The notes beneath the pieces were generated by a model. The model worked only from the letters and a program-made list of their open reading frames with translations, was not told where the DNA came from and searched no databases. From assembly GCA_904380375.1 (NCBI GenBank), contig CAJFID010000054.1:1-5849 (forward strand): DNA of 5,849 nucleotides, written 5' to 3'. The stretch comes from Avimonas intestinalis. GTDB lineage: Bacteria > Bacillota > Clostridia > Oscillospirales > Acutalibacteraceae. Position 1 is the stretch's first letter; each line of letters begins with the position of its first letter. Positions 1-5,849 of this stretch are shown piece by piece. The translations under genes and the position numbers were made by a program.

Positions 1-2
1 CG

Positions 3-3000
3 GTCGTGCTGCTCAACACGGCGGACGAGATCACCGTGACGGGCGGCGTGAGCATTACCCTGGCGGAGAACACGGTTTCGGGCGCGGTGAGCGCGACGGA
101 CGTGAACTACCTGCTGATGCAGGATAATGCGGTGACCGGCGGGATTACGACCACCGGCTCCGAAAACACCTACGGCGACGACCTGTACGATCCGACCGTG
201 CGGGAGGAGGCGGGGGTCAACGAGGATCTCCTGCCCAAGCCCAATGTGGACGTCTTTGCCGGCATGGAGCCGAAAACCGACGTCCGCACCCTGGAGGGAA
301 GCAAGAAACTCAAGAGCTATCTCAACCAGGCGTCCCGCAACCAGACCTACGCGATCGTGCCGCCGGGCGTTTACAGCTCGGATACGCTTTCCCTGGCCGG
401 GGTGGAAAATTTCGACCTCTACGCCTACGGCGTCGCGGTGGAATTCGCCTCCTCGGAGTATACGGTGTTCAGTATGAACGGCTGCAAGGATGTGGCGGTT
501 TACGGCCTGTCCATCAGCCATGTGACCCACGCCAACGGGCAGGGCACCGTGATTGAGAAGGGCGACGGCTACGTCCTGATCCAGACCGATCCCGGCTACT
601 ACCCCGACCTGACCGACCCGGCGCATTTTGAGACCGTCAGCCCCTTTATTGAAGCGTTCCGCCCGGGCGAGACCGTGCCCTTTGCGGATATCAGCTTTAC
701 CAGCATCGAGTACTTGGGCGACGGGCTGCACCGCTGCGTGTTCGGCAACGACCGGAGCCAGGAGCTTGAGGTCGGCGGCAAGATCACCATGCGCGGCCGG
801 GGCAACAACGTAGTCGTCATGAACGGTTGCGAGGATCTCCGGTTTGAAGACTTCAACATCCTCAGCGGGGCGTTCTTCGCCTTTAACGAACGCAGCGGCG
901 GCGGGAATACCCAGCTCTACCGCGTGGCGATCACCCCCAAGGCGGCCCCCGTGCTGGATCCGGATATTGATCAGGATCTGTACGGCGACGGGCTGATCTG
1001 GATCGACGACCGCGGCCAGCTGCGCGGCCCGGAATCCCTGCTCACCACGGCGGACGCCATCCACAGCACCAACATGCGGGTGGGCCCGCAGGCCGTGAGC
1101 TGCGTGTTTGAGCGGCTGACCGACGACGGCGCCAATATCGGCGGCGAGTTCGGCAAGGTGCTGGCCTACGACCCCGAGACCAAGGCCCTGACCTATACCG
1201 ACGGCGACAACTATTATCCCGGCCTGCCCACGCCGTTTGAAGAGGGGGATGAGATCGTTCTGTTCAACCGCGAGGGCAAGAAGATCGGTGAAGCGGTGGC
1301 GGCCAGTGCGGAGCAGATGGTCGGCGGCGCGCACCAGGTCATCCTTGACCGCGACGTGACGATCGAGCCCGGCACGCTGATTGAGAACCTCTCCGCCAAC
1401 TGCGCGGGCGTCACCTTTGACAACTGCCTGATGGATACTACCCGCTCCCGCGGCTTGCTGATCAAGGCCCCGGATGCGACGATCACCCACTGCACCATCC
1501 GCAATGTCGGCATGGCGGCGATCCTGGTCAAGCCGGAAACCAAGGACGGCTGGAACGAGTGCGGCTATTCCCAGAACGTGACCATTACCAACAACCTGCT
1601 TGAGAATACCGGCTTCTACGATTACGCCATCGCCGAGTACATCACCGCTCCCATTTCGATTGACAGCGACGGCGCCGCGTACACCGATCCCGCCTATCTG
1701 ATGCACGAGAACATCCTGATCCAAGGCAACGTGATCCGGGACCGCGGCGGGCGGCACTCCCCCTATGCCGTGTACCTGCACGGCGTGCAGAACGTGAAGG
1801 TGCTCGACAACGACTTCGGCACCCTCAAGGGCTTGACCGCCGAGGAGGACACCCAGTCGCCTGTCCTGATCAACGGTGCGTACAATGTGGAGGTTTCCGA
1901 CAACCTCTATCCGGAAAACGTCAGCCCCAAGGTGGAGCTGACCGTCGAAACCCGCAAGGTGTTCGGCACGGATATTGAAAAGCCGCCGATCAAGGATTAT
2001 GTGGATCTGCAAATGGCGTCGGTCTATACCACGGACGGCTGGCAGGTGGAGCTGACCCTGACCAACGTGACCGATGAGGAACTCCAGGTGGAACTGGATT
2101 TCGCGGACACCTGCGCGGGGATCTTCGCTCAGGACGCGGCGCTGCCGGACGTCCTGCTGGACGCCGGCGAAACGCGGACCTTCTACTTCAAGGCAGAGAC
2201 GATGCCCAGCGAGCTGGAGCCCCCGCAAACCAGCGTGAACGTGGATGTCGCCGCGGCCATCCCGGATGTGACGGACGGCGTGTTCTCCGCCCAGGTGGAC
2301 TTCAACGGCGCCGTACAGGCATCCGGCGCTACGTCGACGGAGGACATCGACTGGCAGGAAATCACCGGCATCCGCCGGCAGATTACTGATAAGGGCGAGC
2401 TGATTGACGCGGAAGCCCGCTTTGCCTGGGACGACCAGAACCTGTACATGTACGTGGCGGTGCAGGACGACGTCCACTATCCCTGCGAGGATATCACCGA
2501 GCTGTGGGATTGGGATTCCCTCCAGATCGGGCTGGCGCCCGACCGTTCCGACAACGACAAGTACTTTGTCTACAGCATCGGCCTGTTGGAGGACGGCGTC
2601 CTGATCCTGGTTGATAACGACACCATCGGCGGTAAGTCCGGCGAGCTTCCCCTCAGCCAGATGCCCTCCACGGTGGTCCGGGAGGAAGACAGCCAGACGA
2701 CCGTCTACCAGATGACCATCCCGTGGTCCCTGCTGGGCCTCACTGCGGCCCCGCAGGCTGGCGATGTCGGCGTGGAGATCGTCGTCCATGACCGCGACGC
2801 CTCCCTCTCCGACCCGAATGAGCCGGGCCGCTGGGAGAGCTATTACATGGAGTTCTTCGGCGGTGTGGCGGTCGGTTCCGCCAACCGGGATCCCTCGCGC
2901 TTCGGGCGGATTCTCCTGCTGGATGAACCCTTCGTTGTCCCCGGCGCGGATACCAGCAAGCTGGAGGCGGCCATCGAGAAGGCCAAGGCCATCGATACCT

Positions 3001-3353
3001 CCGGCTGTACGGAGGAATCCGTGGAGGCTTTGAACCAGGCGGTCAGCGCCGCGGAGGCGCTCCTGGCCGGCGAACTGACCATCAACGACCAGGAGGCGGT
3101 CAACGCCGCCGTCCGGGCCATTGACGCCGCGATTGACGGCTTGGAGCCGGCGACCGATCCCGGGCCTGGCACAGACCCGGATCCCGAACCCGGTACGGAT
3201 CCCGAACCGGGCGCCGATCCCGAGCCGTCGGTTCCCGGCGGCCCCGTAACCGGCGAACCCGGTGTGCGGGGAGCGATGGCCCTGGTGGCCTTCTCCGCCT
3301 GCACGGCGGCCGCCGCCACGCTCGGCCGTCGGCGTAGCCGTCGCCGCCGGTAG
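3..3353 (+). CDS. Surface-anchored GH110-like beta-helix glycosidase with CBM9-like and FIVAR domains (5' partial)
   Basis: The reading frame is open from the window edge to TAG at 3351-3353, so the true start and signal peptide lie upstream. Residues are counted from the GTG at position 6, which is only the first possible start codon in the window. Residues 10-60 look like the last rungs of one beta-helix (ENTVSG, DNAVTG turns). Residues 115-640 form a second right-handed beta-helix with two inserted subdomains (about 178-265 and 379-460). Consecutive rungs carry MNGCKD (157) and MNGCED (272) on either side of the first insert. ADAIH (D350), TDDG (D373, D374) and RGLLI (482) resemble GH110 alpha-1,3-galactosidases, inverting enzymes that remove terminal galactose such as the blood-group B sugar. 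Then follow a beta-sandwich (643-755), a CBM9-like module (about 760-973; AWDDQNLYMYVAVQDD at 807, LWDWD at 833, FGRILLLD at 966), FIVAR (980-1048), an acidic proline linker, GPVTG (1079-1083), a hydrophobic segment and an Arg tail. The CBM9 and FIVAR calls are good. GH110 is likely but unproven; another beta-helix glycosidase or lyase family is possible. Confidence 0.75.
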   Translation, partial: VVLLNTADEITVTGGVSITLAENTVSGAVSATDVNYLLMQDNAVTGGITTTGSENTYGDDLYDPTVREEAGVNEDLLPKPNVDVFAGMEPKTDVRTLEGSKKLKSYLNQASRNQTYAIVPPGVYSSDTLSLAGVENFDLYAYGVAVEFASSEYTVFSMNGCKDVAVYGLSISHVTHANGQGTVIEKGDGYVLIQTDPGYYPDLTDPAHFETVSPFIEAFRPGETVPFADISFTSIEYLGDGLHRCVFGNDRSQELEVGGKITMRGRGNNVVVMNGCEDLRFEDFNILSGAFFAFNERSGGGNTQLYRVAITPKAAPVLDPDIDQDLYGDGLIWIDDRGQLRGPESLLTTADAIHSTNMRVGPQAVSCVFERLTDDGANIGGEFGKVLAYDPETKALTYTDGDNYYPGLPTPFEEGDEIVLFNREGKKIGEAVAASAEQMVGGAHQVILDRDVTIEPGTLIENLSANCAGVTFDNCLMDTTRSRGLLIKAPDATITHCTIRNVGMAAILVKPETKDGWNECGYSQNVTITNNLLENTGFYDYAIAEYITAPISIDSDGAAYTDPAYLMHENILIQGNVIRDRGGRHSPYAVYLHGVQNVKVLDNDFGTLKGLTAEEDTQSPVLINGAYNVEVSDNLYPENVSPKVELTVETRKVFGTDIEKPPIKDYVDLQMASVYTTDGWQVELTLTNVTDEELQVELDFADTCAGIFAQDAALPDVLLDAGETRTFYFKAETMPSELEPPQTSVNVDVAAAIPDVTDGVFSAQVDFNGAVQASGATSTEDIDWQEITGIRRQITDKGELIDAEARFAWDDQNLYMYVAVQDDVHYPCEDITELWDWDSLQIGLAPDRSDNDKYFVYSIGLLEDGVLILVDNDTIGGKSGELPLSQMPSTVVREEDSQTTVYQMTIPWSLLGLTAAPQAGDVGVEIVVHDRDASLSDPNEPGRWESYYMEFFGGVAVGSANRDPSRFGRILLLDEPFVVPGADTSKLEAAIEKAKAIDTSGCTEESVEALNQAVSAAEALLAGELTINDQEAVNAAVRAIDAAIDGLEPATDPGPGTDPDPEPGTDPEPGADPEPSVPGGPVTGEPGVRGAMALVAFSACTAAAATLGRRRSRRRR
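3156..3230 (+). repeat. Short tandem repeats encoding the DPEPG(T/A) wall-spanning linker
   Basis: Four in-frame units of about 18 bases encode DPGPGT, DPEPGT, DPEPGA and DPEPS, with an extra DP between the first and second. The third-base changes are mostly silent. An acidic, proline-rich spacer just before a C-terminal anchor is typical of Gram-positive surface proteins, where it lifts the functional domains clear of the wall. Copy number could vary between strains by slippage; that is inference. Confidence 0.8.
3240..3350 (+). other. C-terminal sortase-like anchoring signal of gene 1
   Basis: The last 37 residues read GPVTG-EPG, then a hydrophobic stretch (AMALVAFSACTAAAATLG, 1090-1107), then RRRSRRRR. 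This is the usual order of a sortase sorting signal: pentapeptide, membrane segment, positive tail. The first position of the pentapeptide is Gly instead of the Leu of LPXTG. Variants of the form xPxTG(D/E) are known in clostridial surface proteins. Simple retention by the single membrane helix is the alternative. No sortase gene is in the window. Confidence 0.65.
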
Positions 3354-3484
3354 GCTTCCGGCAGTGAGAAAGGGCACAAGCCCCGGCGCTGTAAAAGCCG
3401 CCCGGGCACAGGATATGCCGTTTTGACCCTTGGCAGCCGCATATAGGCAGGAAGGAAGAGAAGAGTATTCACCGAAGGGAACCA

Positions 3485-3528
3485 CTGGGGCGGGCGGACC
3501 GAACGGCTGCCCGGAAAGCCCGCCCCGG
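3485..3528 (+). other. Strong G+C-rich hairpin upstream of gene 2
   Basis: GGGGCGGGC (3487-3495) and GCCCGCCCC (3518-3526) form a perfect 9-bp stem, extended by a T-G wobble and a C-G pair to 3485 and 3528. The 22-base loop (3496-3517) contains CGGCTGCC, which is complementary to 3432-3439. No T-run follows, so it is not a normal intrinsic terminator. It ends 32 bases before the gene 2 start codon, where it could affect translation, RNA stability or pausing. Confidence 0.6.
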
Positions 3529-3543
3529 ACCTTCACAAACCGC

Positions 3544-3553
3544 AGAAAGGTGG
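3544..3553 (+). promoter_or_regulatory. Ribosome-binding site of gene 2
   Basis: AGAAAGGTGG lies seven bases before the ATG at 3561 and differs from the ideal AGAAAGGAGG at one base. It fixes the start of gene 2 together with the signal peptide that begins there. GGTGGT (3549-3554) can pair with ACCACT (3481-3486), so the site may be masked in one RNA fold. Confidence 0.8.
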
Positions 3554-3560
3554 TCTGAAA

Positions 3561-3647
3561 ATGCGGAAGCATCCCCTGTTGACGCGCTTTTTGTCCGTGA
3601 CGCTCGGCTTGTCCCTGCTTTTTTCGAGCGTCAGTACGGCACTGGCC
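3561..3647 (+). other. Signal peptide of gene 2
   Basis: Residues 1-29 have a basic N-region (MRKH), a hydrophobic core around FLSVTLGLSLLF and an AxA-type cleavage site, with ALA at 27-29 followed by APPDE. This fits Sec export and cleavage by signal peptidase I. There is no lipobox cysteine, so a lipoprotein is unlikely. Confidence 0.85.
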
Positions 3648-5849
3648 GCGCCGCCGGACGAACTGACGACCCCGGACAGCCCGTGGGATCACTACCCCTC
3701 CGTGGAGGGGCTGGATCAAGCGGTGTACGCGTATACCCCGTCCGGAAACTGGTCCTTTGCCCAAGCGCCGGCCAATACGACCAGCTTTGAGCAGATGCAG
3801 AGCCTGTACTGGGTCAGCAATTACAGCGTTTGGGCCGTTTCGTCGAACATCCCGGCGGGCGCGACCACGGTACAGTGGGGCAATTCCCACTTCCGTTCGG
3901 ACGAGTCGGTCCAGCTCAGCGGCTATACGGCGGCGATGGTGTACACCGCCCCCATTGACGGCACCGTCCAGATCGCGGCGGAGGCCCCCATCACTGCGGA
4001 GGGCTATAACGGCCTGCGGATCGCTGTGTACAAATCCAGCGATCAGACGGGCGCGATCATCCCGGTCTGGCCGGTGGGCGACCGCTGGCAGTACTTGGGC
4101 AACGGCGAGGGCGCCCCGGGGACCGAGGGTAACGAGTACGAGTTTGAGCCCTACGAGCTCAGCATCCAAGAAGGGGAAAAGCTCTATTTCGTCATGGATC
4201 CCGACGGCAACGACCAGGATGATATCATCCGCTGGAGCCCCACCGTGGCGTATCTCAACGACACCTACGATGAAGCCAACGACCCGGCGCTCGCCATGCC
4301 GGAGAAGTCCGTTATGGCGGACGTGTTCCCGTTTGAGACTACAGAGCAGAACAATTTTACTCACGGTAATGGTTGGCGGCTTGACGCGGCCCGCGGCGAT
4401 GAGTACATCCCTATGAACTATATCGGATGGAATGGGGATTGGAATTTGGGCCGGTATTATGAATATGACGGCGAAATCCCCGACAAGGACGATTATACCG
4501 TCTGGTGGGACCGCGGTGTCATCACAGGGTCGGACAGCACGTTTTCCTGGACGTGTGATGCGATGTACATGACCCCGGCTCCCGACGGCAACGACGTGGC
4601 TTTTACCTATCAGGTCCCGCGGGACGGCGTGCTCAAGCTGAACTTCGGCGACGCCGCCTTCTCTCAGGTGGCTGCGGGTTATGTAGTCGGCTTGGCCGTC
4701 TACAAGAACGATGTGCAGATCTGGCCGGAGGAAGGCTATTACTTGGCGACTTCGGATGCGGTCGGCTTCAGCCAGGAGACTGCGCTGGACCTCGAATCGG
4801 TGGAGACCGCCGCCCACGCCGGTGATCTGCTGCATATCCGGGCAACCCTGGTGGAACAACCAGTGGCAGGCGCAGATGTGGAGGAGGAAACGTGCCGCCT
4901 GAAGATTATGCCGGAGGTGGAGTACACCTCCCTGGAATACGACATCACCCTGGACAAGGAGGCGCAGTTAGACGCCGTGTCGAGCTATTCCTTTGCGCAG
5001 CAGTATTCCGGCGAGCAGGGCCAGGACAGCTGGTATTACCTGTACGCCGACATCGGCGCCAACGAGGTGACCCAGATCCCCTATTACCAGGACGGCTGCT
5101 GGTGCGCCGGGCCGGAGGACTACAACGTCCCGCAGGTCTATCAGGGCGAGGTGCTGCCCGGCAACATGTACGACGCGATCATCGCTTTTAAGGCCCCCTA
5201 TACGGGCCGGGTGCGCCTGTACATGGACGGCGAATTCTGGCTTAAGGACAGCATCGGCGCCGACGACGAAGGCGACGGCTGCTACTACGGCGTGCAGCTT
5301 TCAAGCGACGGGGAGGTCACCGACCTCCTGCCCCTGACCTACATCGCCAACGGCGGCTCGGCGGAGTTTGAGCCGATTACCATCGATATCCAGAAGAACG
5401 AATACATCTATTTCCGGGTGAACCGCGGCGAGGCCAACAACTGGCACGACAGCCTGGTGTTCACCCCGGCGGTGCGGTACCTTGACATCGACTTTGACGA
5501 CCCGGGCATTGAAGAAGGCCCGGCAGCCGACCGGACGGAGCCCGAGGCGGGGAGCAGCCTGGCCGAGGGCGAGTTCCCGCTGGCCGGCCGGGATTACACG
5601 GACGCGGAGGAATACTCCGTGACCGCGGCGGAGCTGGTCGAAAGGATCCAGGGCGGCACGCTGGTGGAAGGCGCCGTCTATGAGGTGAGCGACCATACCA
5701 GCCTGTATTTCGGCGGGATCAACGCGGATACCACCTACGACCTGAAGGGCATCTGCATCCGCACCTCGCCCAGCGGGTATTCCTACGACGGCCCGAACCC
5801 GGAGCAGGAAGGGCGCTTCGGCATCTTCGTGGAGGGCAACGGCGGCGTG
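3561..5849 (+). CDS. Secreted multidomain protein: three beta-sandwich repeats, then a beta-helix (3' partial)
   Basis: The frame is open from ATG 3561 to the window end (763 codons, no stop), so the C-terminus is missing. Residues 1-29 are a classic signal peptide: MRKH, a hydrophobic core, and a predicted cut at TALA|APP. Residues 54-235, 252-455 and 476-643 are three diverged copies of one domain. Each starts with an aromatic segment, has a core such as APIDGTVQI, VPRDGVLKL or APYTGRVRL, and ends with a KGD-IYF-like strand (EGEKLYFV, AGDLLHIR, KNEYIYFR) followed by P-x-V-x-Y. This pattern resembles an uncharacterised jelly-roll domain common in secreted carbohydrate-active proteins, so glycan binding is a reasonable guess. 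An acidic linker (644-677) leads to residues 678-763, which look like the N-terminal cap and first rungs of a beta-helix (GGINADTTYDLKGICIR). It follows gene 1 by 207 bases on the same strand. The enzymatic role, if any, lies beyond the window. Confidence 0.8.
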   Translation, partial: MRKHPLLTRFLSVTLGLSLLFSSVSTALAAPPDELTTPDSPWDHYPSVEGLDQAVYAYTPSGNWSFAQAPANTTSFEQMQSLYWVSNYSVWAVSSNIPAGATTVQWGNSHFRSDESVQLSGYTAAMVYTAPIDGTVQIAAEAPITAEGYNGLRIAVYKSSDQTGAIIPVWPVGDRWQYLGNGEGAPGTEGNEYEFEPYELSIQEGEKLYFVMDPDGNDQDDIIRWSPTVAYLNDTYDEANDPALAMPEKSVMADVFPFETTEQNNFTHGNGWRLDAARGDEYIPMNYIGWNGDWNLGRYYEYDGEIPDKDDYTVWWDRGVITGSDSTFSWTCDAMYMTPAPDGNDVAFTYQVPRDGVLKLNFGDAAFSQVAAGYVVGLAVYKNDVQIWPEEGYYLATSDAVGFSQETALDLESVETAAHAGDLLHIRATLVEQPVAGADVEEETCRLKIMPEVEYTSLEYDITLDKEAQLDAVSSYSFAQQYSGEQGQDSWYYLYADIGANEVTQIPYYQDGCWCAGPEDYNVPQVYQGEVLPGNMYDAIIAFKAPYTGRVRLYMDGEFWLKDSIGADDEGDGCYYGVQLSSDGEVTDLLPLTYIANGGSAEFEPITIDIQKNEYIYFRVNRGEANNWHDSLVFTPAVRYLDIDFDDPGIEEGPAADRTEPEAGSSLAEGEFPLAGRDYTDAEEYSVTAAELVERIQGGTLVEGAVYEVSDHTSLYFGGINADTTYDLKGICIRTSPSGYSYDGPNPEQEGRFGIFVEGNGGV
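3720..5489 (+). repeat. Three diverged copies of a beta-sandwich domain in gene 2
   Basis: The copies lie at about 3720-4265, 4314-4925 and 4986-5489. They align by eye over three landmarks: the aromatic start (NWSFAQ, then the degenerate DVFPFE, then YSFAQQ), the DG-V or TGRV core strand followed by a V/I-x-V-x-K/S strand, and the final strand before P-x-V-x-Y. The middle copy is the most divergent and has the longest insertion. Identity is too low to see at the DNA level, so this is an old duplication. Confidence 0.6.

Larger units (their letters stand above)
3354..3560 (+). promoter_or_regulatory. Intergenic region with potential structured leader RNA for gene 2
   Basis: This 207-base gap holds no convincing gene. 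It contains an unusual number of complementary segments. A hairpin at 3380-3407 pairs GCCC/GGGC and CGGC/GCCG with a CCC bulge. AAGGG (3370-3374) pairs with CCCTT (3427-3431) around it. GGCAGCCG (3432-3439) matches CGGCTGCC (3504-3511) perfectly. GCTTCCGGCAG (3354-3364) can pair with 3507-3519 through 11 base pairs and two single-base bulges. The last two helices compete for the same bases. The pattern suggests a cis-regulatory RNA, but G+C-rich sequence gives chance pairings, and I could not match it to a known riboswitch class. No clear promoter or terminator was found, so read-through from gene 1 is possible. Confidence 0.35.

Noticed and set aside
3404..3424. Possible terminator of gene 1: GGCA/TGCC stem followed by TTTT
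   Set aside because: The stem is only four pairs and the T-run four bases, and the better hairpin at 3380-3407 uses the same bases. Too weak to call.
3423..3447. Promoter-like TTGACC followed by TATAGG
   Set aside because: The spacer is only 13 bases, well short of the usual 16-18, and no better -10 lies at the right distance.
3369..3450. Cyclic-di-GMP-I or cobalamin riboswitch resemblance (AAAGCCGCCCGGG, GGCAGCCG, GATATGCC)
   Set aside because: The GNRA tetraloop hairpin, the GCAAA core and a matching P1 pair of the cyclic-di-GMP-I class are absent, as is the GCCACTG box of the cobalamin class. The fragments are isolated matches.
2843..3472. 209-codon open frame on the minus strand over the gene 1 C-terminus and the intergenic region
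   Set aside because: It is complementary to the proline linker, Arg tail and FIVAR codons, its protein is low-complexity Ser/Gly/Pro/Arg, and it overlaps a well-supported gene almost entirely. It is a G+C-bias shadow.
3451..3484. Glycine-riboswitch-like words (GGAAGAGAAGAG followed by CACCGAAGGGAA)
   Set aside because: The closing CTCTCAGG-type strand and the second stem are missing, and the spacing between the two words is too short.
3757..4416. 219-codon plus-strand open frame in another frame inside gene 2
   Set aside because: Its product is an Arg/Ser/Pro-rich low-complexity string, while the overlapping gene 2 frame has a signal peptide, a ribosome-binding site and recognisable repeats.
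4892..5191. 99-codon plus-strand frame starting after GGAGGA
   Set aside because: The GAGGAGGAAACG sequence looks like a ribosome-binding site but simply encodes EEET in gene 2. The product is G+C-driven low-complexity sequence.

Overview
This window looks like a G+C-rich (about 60%, by eye) bacterial chromosome fragment that encodes large secreted or cell-surface carbohydrate-active proteins. A Gram-positive host, most likely a gut-type clostridial (Bacillota) lineage, is inferred from four things: a strong Shine-Dalgarno sequence, a FIVAR domain, a CBM9-like module, and a sortase-like C-terminal anchor. No taxonomic marker gene is present, so this is inference.

Layout. (1) Positions 3-3353, + strand: the 3' part of a very large surface protein whose N-terminus lies upstream of the window. 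It reads as the end of one beta-helix, a GH110-like beta-helix catalytic unit, a beta-sandwich, a CBM9-like module, a FIVAR domain, a Pro/Asp/Glu linker, and a xPxTG plus hydrophobic plus Arg-tail anchor. (2) Positions 3354-3560: a 207-base gap with no gene. It is rich in complementary segments that could form competing RNA helices, and it ends in a good ribosome-binding site. (3) Positions 3561-5849, + strand: the 5' part of a second large secreted protein that is still open at the window end. It has a signal peptide, three diverged copies of one beta-sandwich domain, an acidic linker, and the apparent beginning of a beta-helix.

How they may work together. Both proteins are exported, multidomain and in the same orientation. 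Gene 1 starts in the window inside a beta-helix, and gene 2 leaves it entering one, so the two may share an overall plan: N-terminal sandwich domains followed by beta-helix domains. The GH110 resemblance of gene 1 points to removal of terminal alpha-1,3-linked galactose from host or dietary glycans, with the CBM9-like and sandwich modules holding substrate. This job is inferred from domain resemblance and motif spacing read by eye; no search was run. No mobile element, tRNA, rRNA or CRISPR array was seen.
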